Origin: Stenotrophomonas indicatrix
GTDB lineage: Bacteria > Pseudomonadota > Gammaproteobacteria > Xanthomonadales > Xanthomonadaceae
Length of the DNA: 64,000 nucleotides
Assembly (NCBI RefSeq): GCF_002750975.1
Contig: NZ_PEJS01000001.1
Span: forward strand, 434,001 to 498,000
Direction: 5' to 3'
Part shown: in pieces, positions 1 to 7,801 of the stretch
Layout of the letters: every line of letters begins with the position of its first letter
Position numbering within the stretch: the stretch's first letter is position 1
Notes under the pieces: model-generated
What the model saw: the letters and a program-made list of their open reading frames with translations, nothing else
Databases searched by the model: none
What the model was told of the DNA's origin: nothing
Translations under genes and position numbers: made by a program

Positions 1-860
1 AGTGCGGCAACCCGGACGGCAAGCCGGTGGTGATGCTGCATGGTGGGCCCGGCGGTGGCTGCAGCGACAAGATGCGCCAGTTCCACGACCCGGCCAAGTA
101 CCGCATCATCCTGTTCGACCAGCGCGGTGCCGGTCGTTCCACCCCGCACGCCGATCTGGTGGACAACACCACCTGGGACCTGGTGGCCGACATCGAGAAG
201 CTGCGCGAGCACCTCAAGGTCGATCGCTGGCAGGTGTTCGGTGGCAGCTGGGGCTCGACCCTGGCGTTGGCCTATGCGCAGACCCATCCGCAGCGCGTGA
301 CCGAACTGGTGCTGCGCGGCATCTTCATGCTGCGCCGCTGGGAGCTGGAATGGTTCTACCAGGAAGGCGCCAACCGCCTGTTCCCGGACGCGTGGGAGCA
401 TTACCTCAAGCCGATTCCGGCAGTAGAACGCCACGACCTGATTTCCGCCTTCCATCGCCGCCTGACCAGCGAAGACGAGGCAACGCGCCTGGACGCGGCC
501 AAAGCCTGGGCGGTGTGGGAAGGCGCGACCAGCTTCCTGCACGTGGATGACGACTTCATCAACAGCCATGAAGACCCGCACTTCGCGCTGGCATTTGCCC
601 GCATCGAGAACCACTACTTCGTCAACGGCGGTTTCTTCGAGGTGGAAGACCAGCTGCTGCGCGACGCGCACCGCATCGCCGATATCCCGGGCGTGATCGT
701 GCACGGCCGCTACGACGTGGTCTGCCCGCTGGCCAATGCCTGGGACCTGACCAAGGTGTGGCCGAAGGCGAAGCTGGAGATCACCCCGGCCTCGGGGCAT
801 TCGGCGTTCGAAGCAGAGAACGTCGACGCGCTGGTGCGTGCCACCGATAGTTTCGCCTGA
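1..860 (+). CDS. pip: Proline iminopeptidase, 5' end cut by the window edge
   Basis: Alpha/beta-hydrolase of peptidase family S33, which removes N-terminal proline from peptides in the cytoplasm. The frame enters at base 3, and 285 codons are visible of a family length near 313, so only about 30 N-terminal residues are missing. The oxyanion segment MLHGGPGGG, the nucleophile elbow GGSWGS, the acid Asp in GRYDVVCP and the catalytic His in SGHSAFE are all present, as is the DQRGAGRS motif typical of Pip. The gene appears intact and stops at 858-860, just before a REP array. No promoter is visible because the start lies outside the window. Confidence 0.95.
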   Translation, partial: CGNPDGKPVVMLHGGPGGGCSDKMRQFHDPAKYRIILFDQRGAGRSTPHADLVDNTTWDLVADIEKLREHLKVDRWQVFGGSWGSTLALAYAQTHPQRVTELVLRGIFMLRRWELEWFYQEGANRLFPDAWEHYLKPIPAVERHDLISAFHRRLTSEDEATRLDAAKAWAVWEGATSFLHVDDDFINSHEDPHFALAFARIENHYFVNGGFFEVEDQLLRDAHRIADIPGVIVHGRYDVVCPLANAWDLTKVWPKAKLEITPASGHSAFEAENVDALVRATDSFA

Positions 861-870
861 TCGGGAGGTG

Positions 871-893
871 GTAGTGCCGGCCGCTGGCCGGCA
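871..893 (+). repeat. GTAG-headed REP palindrome
   Basis: A GTAG tetranucleotide is followed by a stem of the form GTGCCGGCC-GCT-GGCCGGCA. This is the class of intergenic REP known as SMAG in S. maltophilia. It lies 10 bp after the pip stop and leads into the long array that follows. Confidence 0.85.
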
Positions 894-904
894 ACGCCTT
901 ACCG

Positions 905-1420
905 GTAGCGCCGGGCCATGCCCGGCGGCTTTTGCGTTGAAACGTTCATCCACGCATGGCGTGGATCTACCACGGCCCAGTAGAGCCAGGCCATGCCTGG
1001 CTGCTTTTGTATTGAAACGCTCATCCACGCATGGCGTGGATCTACTACGGCCCAGTAGAGCGAGGCCATGCCTGGCTGCTTTTGCGTTGAAACGTTCATC
1101 CACGCATGGCGTGGATCTACTACGGCCCAGTAGAGCGAGGCCATGCCTGGCTGCTTTTGCGTTGAAACGTTCATCCACGCATGGCGTGGATCTACTACGG
1201 CCCAGTAGAGCCAGGCCATGCCCGGCGGCTTTTGCGTTGAAACGCTCATCCACGCATGGCGTGGATCTACCACTGCCCAGTAGAGCCAGGCCATGCCTGG
1301 CTGCTTTTGCGTTGAAACGCTCATCCACGCATGGCGTGGATCTACCACTGCCCAGTAGAGCCAGGCCATGCCTGGCTGCTTTTGCGTTGAAACGCTCATC
1401 CACGCGCGGCGTGGATCTAC
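905..1420 (+). repeat. Seven tandem 75-bp units, each with two opposed REP palindromes
   Basis: GTAG heads recur at 905, 980, 1055, 1130, 1205, 1280 and 1355, exactly 75 bp apart. The closing GTGGATCTAC recurs at 961, 1036, 1111, 1186, 1261, 1336 and 1411 with the same period. Each unit carries a forward REP (stem around GGCCATGCC), a spacer TTTTGCGTTGAAACG, and a REP in the opposite direction (stem around CCACGCATGGCGTGG, GTAG on the minus strand). Small differences between copies, such as CACTG or TACGG after CTAC and CGAGG or CCAGG in the stem, show unit-by-unit duplication and drift. Because 75 is a multiple of three, both strands stay open across the array, but I do not regard it as coding. 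The last unit supplies the TAG stop of the leftward LysR gene. Confidence 0.93.
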
Positions 1421-2316
1421 CAATCCCCGGCCAACAACGCTTCGGCCAGCACCTGAAGTTTCGGTGAGTGCTGGCGCGAGGGCGGGTAGATCAACGACAG
1501 CGCGCGGCTGCGGCCTTCAAACGGCTGCAGCACGCGCTGCAGGCGGCCATCGGCCAACGCGTCGGCCACCGCGAAATCCATCACCTGCACGATGCCGATG
1601 CCCGCAATCGCTGCCTCCACCAGCGGGTCGCCGCAGTCGAACACCATCCGCGTCGGCGGCGTGACCTCGCGCAGCTGCCCGTCCTGCAGGAACTGCCAGT
1701 CCACCAGCCGGCCGCTGCGCAGGTTGCGCACCGCCAGGCAGGCATGGTTCTGCAATGCCGCCACATTGGCCGGCTCACCCTGCGCGGCCAGGTAGGCCGG
1801 GCTGGCCACGGTCACCCAGCGCAGTGGCTTCAACGGGCGCGCCACCATGCGCTGGTCGGCGATGGTGCCGGTGCGCAGGGCGGCGTCGAAGCCTTCCTCC
1901 ACCAGATCCACCAGACGGTCGCTGAGCACCGCCTCGACCTGAAGCTGCGGATGCTGCTGCAGCAACGGTCCCAGCAACGGCACCAGCACCTTGCGCCCGA
2001 ACATCGACGGAGCGCTGATCTTCAGCACACCCGAGGGCATGCAGGGGCGGTCGGCCAGCAGCCGCTCGGCGTCTTCCATCCCGCACAGCAACGGTCCCAC
2101 CTGCTCGACGAACTGCTGACCATCCGGGGTCAGCGCGACATTGCGCGTATTCCGCTGCAGCAGCTTTACCCCCAGCGAGGCTTCCAGCCGGCCGATCGCG
2201 CGTGACAGCCCGGACTGGCTCAAGCCGAGCTGGCCGGCGGCGACGGTGAAGCTGCGCGCCTCAGCCACCTGCACCAGCATGCGCACCGCGTTGAGGTCCA
2301 TCGAGGATCCATTCAT
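1417..2316 (-). CDS. LysR-family transcriptional regulator
   Basis: The N-terminal winged helix-turn-helix (LNAVRMLVQVAEARSFTVAA... LSQSGLSRAIGRLE) is followed by a LysR substrate-binding domain with the usual SLGVKLLQRNTRNVALTPDGQ linker. Total length is 299 residues from the ATG at 2316, or 294 from the ATG at 2301; a longer frame upstream would run through the divergent promoter and is not used. The neighbour is a divergent MFS exporter 91 bp away, with a symmetrical sequence between them, the usual LysR-target arrangement, so control of that exporter is likely. The stop codon TAG lies inside the last REP unit of the array downstream, so the C-terminus abuts the repeats. The effector cannot be told from sequence. 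Confidence 0.93.
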   Translation of the reverse strand: MNGSSMDLNAVRMLVQVAEARSFTVAAGQLGLSQSGLSRAIGRLEASLGVKLLQRNTRNVALTPDGQQFVEQVGPLLCGMEDAERLLADRPCMPSGVLKISAPSMFGRKVLVPLLGPLLQQHPQLQVEAVLSDRLVDLVEEGFDAALRTGTIADQRMVARPLKPLRWVTVASPAYLAAQGEPANVAALQNHACLAVRNLRSGRLVDWQFLQDGQLREVTPPTRMVFDCGDPLVEAAIAGIGIVQVMDFAVADALADGRLQRVLQPFEGRSRALSLIYPPSRQHSPKLQVLAEALLAGDW

Positions 2317-2353
2317 GCGGAAAATCATGACAGAAATCGCGCTGAGGGGGTTT

Positions 2354-2373
2354 ATTGATTCAGCTGCATCAAT
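2354..2373. promoter_or_regulatory. Candidate LysR operator in the divergent lysR/MFS gap
   Basis: ATTGAT-T-CAGCTG-C-ATCAAT is a 20-bp near-perfect palindrome (one mismatched pair) in the 91-bp space between the two divergent start codons. It contains the T-N11-A pattern expected of LysR-type operators. It is the only clear dyad in the gap. Confidence 0.6.
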
Positions 2374-2407
2374 GAGACTGCCGTCCCCCCTCCGAACCGG
2401 GCGCCGC

Positions 2408-3826
2408 ATGCCTCCCCTGAAATACCCGCGCTGGGCGCTGACCCTGCTGGCCACCGCGCAGCTGATCATCGCTCTGGACGCCACCATCATCTTCGTCGCT
2501 CTGCACGACATGGGCCGCGCGCTGCAGATCAATGCGCAGCAGCTGCAGTGGGTGGTCAGCGCCTATACGGTGGCCTTTGGCGGCAGCCTGCTGCTGGGCG
2601 GGCGTGCGGCCGATCTGCTGGGCCGCCGCCGCTTCTACCGGCTGGGCATGCTGCTGTTCGCGCTGGCCTCGCTGCTGGGTGCGCTGGCGCCCAATGCCAC
2701 GCTGCTGATCGTGGCACGTGCGGCGCAGGGCATCGGTGCGGCGCTGCTGTTTCCGGCCACCCTGGCCCTGATCAATACGCTGTATGCAGAAGGCCCGGTG
2801 CGCAACCGCGCGTTGGCAATCTGGAGCATGGCCAGTGCGGCGGGCCTCGCGCTGGGGACGCTGCTGGGCGGCGTGCTGACCCAGGCGTTCGGCTGGCCGG
2901 CGGTGCTGGCGGTGATCGTGCCGTTGGCCACGGCCTGTGCGGTCGCCGCGGGCGCGTGGCTGCCGGCCGATGGCCCGCGCGTGCGCGGCCGTTCCTTCGA
3001 TCTGGCCGGTTGCCTCGCCGTCACCGCCGGCGGCAGCCTGCTGGTCACCACCCTGGTGCAGGGGCCGGAATGGGGCTGGACCGCGCCGGCCACGCTCATC
3101 TGCCTGTTGCTGTCAGCCGTGCTGCTGACGGTGTTCGTGCAGATCGAAAAGCGCAGCCGCGACCCGCTGATGCAGTTCGCGCTGCTGCGCCTGCCCGGCC
3201 TGCGTGCAGCACTCGGCCTGACCTTCGCGTTCATGAGCAGCTATGGCGTGCAGTACTACTTCCTGGCGCTGTACTTCCAGGATGGCTATGGCTGGAGCCC
3301 GCTGCAGGCCGGCATGGCCTTCCTGCTGCCGACGCTGGTGTGCACCTTCGGCATCCGCATTGCCGAGCGCATGCTGCAGCGCCGTTCGCCACGGCAGGTG
3401 CTGGCTTGGGGCTTCGCTGCCGGTGCCATCGGCATCACCGCGGTGGCGCTGGCGATGCCGCACGGCGCCAGCTACTGGCCGCTGCTGCCGGGCATCGTGG
3501 TGCTCAGCGTGGGCCAGGGCATGAGCTGGACGGCGATGTGGATCGTGGCCGGGCAGGGCGTGCCGGGGCCGCAGCAGGGTGTGGCGTCCGGCATGGCCGC
3601 TACCGCACAGCAGATCGGCGGCGCGTTGGGTCTGGCAGTACTGGTGATGGTGGCCAACGCCGCACGCGGCACGCAGGCGGCAACCAGTCCTGATGCCCTG
3701 CAGGGCATGGTCAATGCACAGTACGGCGCCGCGCTGTTCGCCGCGCTCGGCGTGCTCATCGCGCTGGGCCTGCGTCCGGCACGGGTAGACTGCAGCTCTC
3801 CCGACGCCCTGCCCAACGACGCATGA
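2408..3826 (+). CDS. MFS transporter, DHA2 (14-TM) drug-efflux type
   Basis: The product is 472 residues with about 14 hydrophobic segments. The first helix carries the LDATI..VAL motif of DHA2 drug:H+ antiporters, and GGRAADLLGRRRFY is motif A between TM2 and TM3. The ATG at 2408 is chosen because the hydrophobic first helix begins just after it; an in-frame extension upstream would cross the operator. It is divergent from the LysR gene and overlaps the next gene by 4 bp (ATGA), so the two are probably co-transcribed. Efflux of a toxic organic compound is inferred from family, and the substrate is unknown. Confidence 0.92.
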   Translation: MPPLKYPRWALTLLATAQLIIALDATIIFVALHDMGRALQINAQQLQWVVSAYTVAFGGSLLLGGRAADLLGRRRFYRLGMLLFALASLLGALAPNATLLIVARAAQGIGAALLFPATLALINTLYAEGPVRNRALAIWSMASAAGLALGTLLGGVLTQAFGWPAVLAVIVPLATACAVAAGAWLPADGPRVRGRSFDLAGCLAVTAGGSLLVTTLVQGPEWGWTAPATLICLLLSAVLLTVFVQIEKRSRDPLMQFALLRLPGLRAALGLTFAFMSSYGVQYYFLALYFQDGYGWSPLQAGMAFLLPTLVCTFGIRIAERMLQRRSPRQVLAWGFAAGAIGITAVALAMPHGASYWPLLPGIVVLSVGQGMSWTAMWIVAGQGVPGPQQGVASGMAATAQQIGGALGLAVLVMVANAARGTQAATSPDALQGMVNAQYGAALFAALGVLIALGLRPARVDCSSPDALPNDA

Positions 3827-4494
3827 TTGCACTGCTTGATCTTCGCCAGACGCTGGACGCGTTTGCCGCCTGCAATGACGACCACGACGTATGGGCGTCG
3901 TTCGGCTGGGTGCATGCCAGCGAGGGCGATCTGCTGGCGGCGCGTTTCTGGTTGCCGGCAGATGAAGACGCCGCGTTCGATGATGACGGTGAGGTGCCCG
4001 AGGCCGTGCAGGCGCTGGGCCTGTCGGCCTGCCTGGAACCGGCCACGTTCGCTGACGTACTGGATGTGCAGAAGCGCCAGCGTCCGCTCTCATCCCTGCA
4101 GGATTACGCCGAAGCGCTGGCGTACTACGCCGAGTACGACGCCTTCCTGCAGGTGGACGGTGTCGATGAAGCGCTGGGCGAGGCGGGTGCCGCCGAGCAG
4201 GACGCTGCGCGCGCAGCCGGTGTCGGGCCGGGCATCTTCGCCGCGTTCGAGTTGACGCTGGCGGCGTGTGCGGGCGAACAGATCAAGGGAGCGGCACAGC
4301 GCGTGGCGCAGCTGCTCGACATTCCGGTGGGCGAAGCGCTGGCACGCTGTCGCGCGCTGCCGGTGTTGCTGGGTGAAGCACTGGATCGGCGTCGCGCGCA
4401 GGCGATCAAGGACGATGTTGAAGCGATCGGCGTCCGCGTGCAGGTGCGCGGATTCAAACCGTTCCCGTGGATGGATGTTCCCGTGCTGCGTTGA
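3823..4494 (+). CDS. Uncharacterised acidic protein with an L7/L12-like C-terminal segment
   Basis: This 223-residue soluble protein starts inside the stop of the MFS gene (ATGA overlap), so translational coupling is likely. The N-terminal half is acidic, rich in Ala and Asp, and has no recognised motif. Residues about 165-215 (VAQLLDIPVGEALARCRALPV...RRAQAIKDDVEAIGVRVQVRG) follow the helix-helix-strand pattern of the ribosomal protein L7/L12 C-terminal domain: a leading strand, an EA helix, a proline loop, an A..IK..LEA helix, then G..V.V. The rplL product in this window ends in the same pattern. No signal peptide or membrane segment is seen, and the function is not known. Confidence 0.8.
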   Translation: MIALLDLRQTLDAFAACNDDHDVWASFGWVHASEGDLLAARFWLPADEDAAFDDDGEVPEAVQALGLSACLEPATFADVLDVQKRQRPLSSLQDYAEALAYYAEYDAFLQVDGVDEALGEAGAAEQDAARAAGVGPGIFAAFELTLAACAGEQIKGAAQRVAQLLDIPVGEALARCRALPVLLGEALDRRRAQAIKDDVEAIGVRVQVRGFKPFPWMDVPVLR

Positions 4495-4502
4495 CGAAAA
4501 TC

Positions 4503-4604
4503 ATCCACGCATGGCGTGGATCTACTGGGAACCGGCCTCGTTCTTTCTTTTCGCCGAATGCGGATGTCCGGCAGCGCTGCAGTAGATCCACGCCATGCGT
4601 AGAT
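4503..4604. repeat. Inverted pair of GTAG REPs
   Basis: One palindrome at 4503-4525 (ATCCACGC-ATG-GCGTGGAT then CTAC) faces another at 4582-4604 (GTAGATCCACGCCATGCGT with a decayed right arm, TAGAT for TGGAT). They enclose 56 bp and fill the gap between two converging genes, which would suit a bidirectional 3'-end structure. Confidence 0.85.
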
Positions 4605-4608
4605 GCGG

Positions 4609-5406
4609 TCATCCGAACGCCAACAACTGCGGCTGCAACGCGCTGAAAATACGCGCCAACCGCTCCGCCCATGCCTGCTGCCCGGCGGCATCGGCGATCA
4701 GGTCCTGGCGGATTTCCAGTTCCACATGCACCAGGCCGCGACCTTCGCCATGCACCGGCACCGCGTAGTCGCTGCTGCTGTTGACCGAATACGGTTCGTT
4801 GTCGCCCACCACCAGGTCGCCTTCATCGCGCAGTGCCTGCAGCAACGCGTGGGCAAAGCGTGTGTCCTGGTGGTACAGCACGCCGGCGTGCCAGGGGCGC
4901 TGCATGCCGTTCATCACCGGGGTGAAGCTGTGCATCATCACCAGCAGCGTCGGCCGTCCCGCATCGCGGCGCGCCTCCAGTTCGGCATCGATGCGTGCAT
5001 GGTAGGGCGCGTGGATCGCATCGATGCGCTGCTGCCGCTGTGCGGGCGACAGCCCGGCATTGCCCGGCACCACGGTGTGGTCGCTGACCTCGGGAATCAG
5101 CGTGGGCGAAACCAACGGCCGGTTGCAGTCGATCAGCAGCCGCGAATAGGTCTGCTCGATCGCCCACGCATCCAGCCGCTCGGCCAATGCACGGGTGGTG
5201 CCGCCGATGCCGATGTCCCAGCCGATATGCCGGTCCAGTTCGGCCTGCGGCAATCCAAGGTCGGCCAGTGCACGCGGCACCTGTTGGCCGGCATGGTCGG
5301 CCAGCAGCAGGAACGGTGAGGCGCCCTGCGCACGGTGCACGCTGAAGATCGCCGGATCGTCGGCACCCAGCAGTGCCGGCAGCGCGTGCAGGCCGGCGTC
5401 AGCCAC
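4609..5406 (-). CDS. N-formylglutamate amidohydrolase family protein
   Basis: The 265-residue product has the FGase fold signatures: LLADHAGQQVP near the N-terminus, DIGIGGTTRALAERL, the CNRPL segment, a central VMMHSFTPVMNG, and a late NEPYS and HVELEIRQDL. Family members cleave N-formyl or N-acyl amino acids or are uncharacterised zinc-dependent amidohydrolases. There are no hut genes nearby, so a histidine-degradation role is not supported. The first 8 bp overlap the end of the NUDIX gene, placing it last in the leftward set nitroreductase-exonuclease-NUDIX-amidohydrolase. The true substrate is unknown. Confidence 0.87.
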   Translation of the reverse strand: MADAGLHALPALLGADDPAIFSVHRAQGASPFLLLADHAGQQVPRALADLGLPQAELDRHIGWDIGIGGTTRALAERLDAWAIEQTYSRLLIDCNRPLVSPTLIPEVSDHTVVPGNAGLSPAQRQQRIDAIHAPYHARIDAELEARRDAGRPTLLVMMHSFTPVMNGMQRPWHAGVLYHQDTRFAHALLQALRDEGDLVVGDNEPYSVNSSSDYAVPVHGEGRGLVHVELEIRQDLIADAAGQQAWAERLARIFSALQPQLLAFG

Positions 5407-5953
5407 GGGGCCGGCCGTCCAGGTGGTGCTCGATCATCCACAGGCCGGCCCACAGCTTGGCATCGGCTTCATAGCCTTCGGCCATTTTCTGCACCAGCCA
5501 GGCGGCCGCCTGCGTGCGCGGCACTTCATGCACGGTGATGTCCTCGCTCTCGTCGCCGCCGCCTTCGCCGATGCGACGCAGGCCGGTGGCACGCACGAAG
5601 GCGATCTTCTCGCTGCTGGCACCGGAGGAGGTGGGGCCGATCATCAGCACTTCGGCGTGCTCGGCGGTCCAGCCGGTTTCCTCTTCCAGCTCGCGTACAG
5701 CGGAAACTTCGATGGACTCGCCCGCATCGATGTCGCCGACCAGCCCGGCCGGCATCTCGATGGTCGACGCCTGCAGCGGCACGCGGAACTGCTCGACGAA
5801 CAGCACCTTGTCCTCGGGGGTGACGGCAATGATGATCGCGGCCAGGCCGCCGGCGTGGGTGCGTTCGCTGTATTCCCAGCTGCCACGCACGACCATGCGC
5901 TGGTACTTGCCTTCGTAGACGACACGCGGTGCTTCGGTGTTGCGCTGGCTCAT
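5399..5953 (-). CDS. NUDIX hydrolase, ADP-sugar pyrophosphatase-like
   Basis: The 184-residue protein carries a complete NUDIX box, G(5x)E(7x)RELEEETGW, within AGLVGDIDAGESIEVSAVRELEEE. It cleaves nucleoside diphosphates linked to another moiety, with Mg2+ bound by the REXXEE glutamates. The strand WEYSERTHAGGLAAIIIAV and the sequence VEQFRVPL just before the box resemble the NudF/ADP-ribose group. The ATG at 5953 overlaps the exonuclease stop by 4 bp (ATGA), so it is the third gene of the leftward operon. The substrate is inferred only from general similarity. Confidence 0.92.
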   Translation of the reverse strand: MSQRNTEAPRVVYEGKYQRMVVRGSWEYSERTHAGGLAAIIIAVTPEDKVLFVEQFRVPLQASTIEMPAGLVGDIDAGESIEVSAVRELEEETGWTAEHAEVLMIGPTSSGASSEKIAFVRATGLRRIGEGGGDESEDITVHEVPRTQAAAWLVQKMAEGYEADAKLWAGLWMIEHHLDGRPRG

Positions 5954-6894
5954 GCGGGCTCGCTGGAAGTAGGGAAGGGGTCGGAAATGCCGGCGGCACT
6001 GAACAGCCGGCGGCGGGTCATGGGGCCGAAGCGCAGGGTCTGGCACAGGCCGCCGAGCAGCTCTGGATCGGCCGCCTGGCGCGGCATGCCGGGCTGGCAG
6101 CCTTCCAAGGGTGCGTCCAGGGCGATGGTGGTCAGCTGGCGCCAGAGCTGGGCGTGCTCGCGCTGCTCGCGCAGGCGCACGGCCATCTGGGCCGCGCCGC
6201 GCAGGCGCAGGAACGGCACTTCGTCCAGGCGTTCGTACAGCACGTCCATGCTGCCGAAATGGGCCAGCAGCACGGCCGCCGACTTGGCACCGACACCGCT
6301 GATGCCCGGAATGTTGTCGACCGCATCGCCGCACAGCGCCAGGTAATCGGCGATCTGGTGCGCGTGCACGCCGTGCCGGGCCTTGACCCCGGCCACGTCC
6401 CAGCGCTGGTTGCGTGCGTAATCCCATTGCTCGTCATGGTCGAGCAGCAGCTGCGACAGGTCCTTGTCGGCGGAAATGATCACGCCGCGATGGCTGCTGC
6501 GGTGGCCATGCAGGGCGCTGCCGATCAGGTCGTCGGCTTCGTAATCATGATGCGCCAGTACCACCAGGCCGAGCGCTGCGCACAGCGCCTTGCAGTGCAC
6601 GAACTGGCGCTTGAGCGCTTCCGGCGCCGGGTCCCGGTTGGCCTTGTAGGCCGGGTACAGGCGGTGGCGGAAGCCGCTGTCCAGTGCTTCGTCGAAGGCG
6701 ATGGCGATGTGCCGGGGGCGTTCGCGCTCCAGCAGGTCCAGCAGGAAACGGGCGAAGCCGTGCACGGCGTTGGTCGGCCAGCCCTGGCTGTCCTGGAATT
6801 CGTCCGGCAGCGAATGCCAGGCGCGGAACACGTAGATGCTGGCGTCGACCAGGTACAGCGGCGGCGGTATCGCCACGGGAATCACGGCGTTCAC
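5950..6894 (-). CDS. 5'-3' exonuclease / flap endonuclease, Pol I N-domain type
   Basis: This 314-residue stand-alone PIN-like nuclease carries the acidic metal-ligand series: LVDASIYVFRAW, IAFDEALDSGFRHRLYPAYKANR, DYEADDLIGSA, ISADKDLSQLL and GDAVDNIPGISGVGAKSA. The last is the helix-hairpin-helix that binds duplex DNA. The polymerase domain is absent, as in ExoIX/Xni-type proteins, although several helix-3 acidic residues are kept. I choose the GTG at 6894, which overlaps the nitroreductase stop by 4 bp (GTGA) and precedes the first strand PPPLYLVDAS. Probable role: removal of flaps or primers in DNA repair or replication. Confidence 0.92.
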   Translation of the reverse strand: MNAVIPVAIPPPLYLVDASIYVFRAWHSLPDEFQDSQGWPTNAVHGFARFLLDLLERERPRHIAIAFDEALDSGFRHRLYPAYKANRDPAPEALKRQFVHCKALCAALGLVVLAHHDYEADDLIGSALHGHRSSHRGVIISADKDLSQLLLDHDEQWDYARNQRWDVAGVKARHGVHAHQIADYLALCGDAVDNIPGISGVGAKSAAVLLAHFGSMDVLYERLDEVPFLRLRGAAQMAVRLREQREHAQLWRQLTTIALDAPLEGCQPGMPRQAADPELLGGLCQTLRFGPMTRRRLFSAAGISDPFPTSSEPA

Positions 6895-7487
6895 TGGCCG
6901 GTCCAGTCCTGCAGCAGGGCCGCGGCATCGGGGCGCTCGCGCTCGGGGACTTCGGCCTTGGGCGTGCCGATGTGGATGAAGCCGGCAATGCCTTCGCCCT
7001 CGGCCAGCCCCAGGTGGGCGTGCACGGCAGGATCGAAGGCCATCCATGCGGTCAGCCACTGCGCGCCGAAGCCCAGCGCCTGTGCCGCCTGCAACAGAGC
7101 AAAGCACACACAGCCGGCGGTCATCAGCTGTTCCTGTGCCGGTACCTTCGGGTCCGGGCGGGGGCTGGCCACCACCACGATCACCAGCGGTGCATGGCTG
7201 AAGCGCTGGCGGTCCTTCTCGAACACGGCGTCGCCGGCATGCGGGTCGCGCTCACGGCTGCGCGCGGCCAGGAAGTCGCCCAGAGTGTGACGCGCATCGC
7301 CGGCGATCTTCAGGAAGCGGAACGGTACGCGCTTGCCGTGGTCGGGCACGCGGACCGCCGAGGTCAGCATCCGCTGCAGGGTGGCCGGGTCCGGTCCGGG
7401 CTCGCCCAGTTGCCGCGAGGGCACCGAGCGGCGGGCATCCAGGGCAAGCAGGGCGGCAGGGTCGGGCATGGAGTCTGAACCGGTCAT
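6891..7487 (-). CDS. Nitroreductase family protein, YdjA-like
   Basis: The 198-residue FMN-dependent oxidoreductase begins its core with ARRSVPSRQLGEPGPD, where RRS contacts FMN phosphate in this family. It continues with AVRVPDHGKRVPFRF, APLVIVVVASP, and GAQWLTAW near the flavin. The short length and the DHGK motif match the YdjA subgroup. An ATG at 7487 is preferred to the adjacent in-frame GTG at 7490; a further ATG at 7469 is possible. It is the first gene of the leftward overlapping set. Substrates of YdjA proteins are poorly defined, so a specific nitro-compound is not proposed. Confidence 0.92.
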   Translation of the reverse strand: MTGSDSMPDPAALLALDARRSVPSRQLGEPGPDPATLQRMLTSAVRVPDHGKRVPFRFLKIAGDARHTLGDFLAARSRERDPHAGDAVFEKDRQRFSHAPLVIVVVASPRPDPKVPAQEQLMTAGCVCFALLQAAQALGFGAQWLTAWMAFDPAVHAHLGLAEGEGIAGFIHIGTPKAEVPERERPDAAALLQDWTGQ

Positions 7488-7490
7488 CAC

Positions 7491-7801
7491 GGGTCGCTGA
7501 TTATAGTCGGGGAGGTAGATGACGCCGTTTGTGTCGCGTCAGACCCCTGAATAGCAAACTGTGATGAACATCATGCCACTGGCGGATCACGGAGCCCCGC
7601 TTCCCCTCGCCTCGCAGGCCCCGCACGGCTTACGATACGTAATATTGCCGGGCCGCCGTTCATGAGGTTTGAAGTGAGGACTGTTTCACTGTCCGCGATG
7701 GGCTGGGCGGCCTACCATCGAGGGACCGGTGCATGGGGTGTACCGGCCGTCGCGATGTCCATGATGTCTGTCGCACCAGAGAAGGTGGGGAGCCTTCCCG
7801 A
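7491..7801. other. 311-bp divergent intergenic region, no gene seen
   Basis: The region separates the leftward nitroreductase set from the rightward DUF1631 gene and should hold both promoters. The only AT-rich patch is TTACGATACGTAATATT around 7630-7646. A dyad AGTGA-N8-TCACT lies at 7673-7690. No convincing -35/-10 pair was found. Confidence 0.4.

Noticed and set aside
905..1420. CRISPR array
   Set aside because: Units are nearly identical over the full 75 bp, with no unique spacers, and each is made of two REP palindromes. No cas gene is present.
838..1467. Open frames of 209 aa (plus) and 174 aa (minus) with 25-residue repeats
   Set aside because: They arise because the 75-bp REP units are a multiple of three and happen to lack stops. 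They have no start signal, and the units are palindromic intergenic repeats.
7673..7690. CRP/Clp operator AGTGA-N8-TCACT
   Set aside because: The consensus TGTGA-N6-TCACA has a 6-bp spacer. Here it is 8 bp and the outer bases differ.
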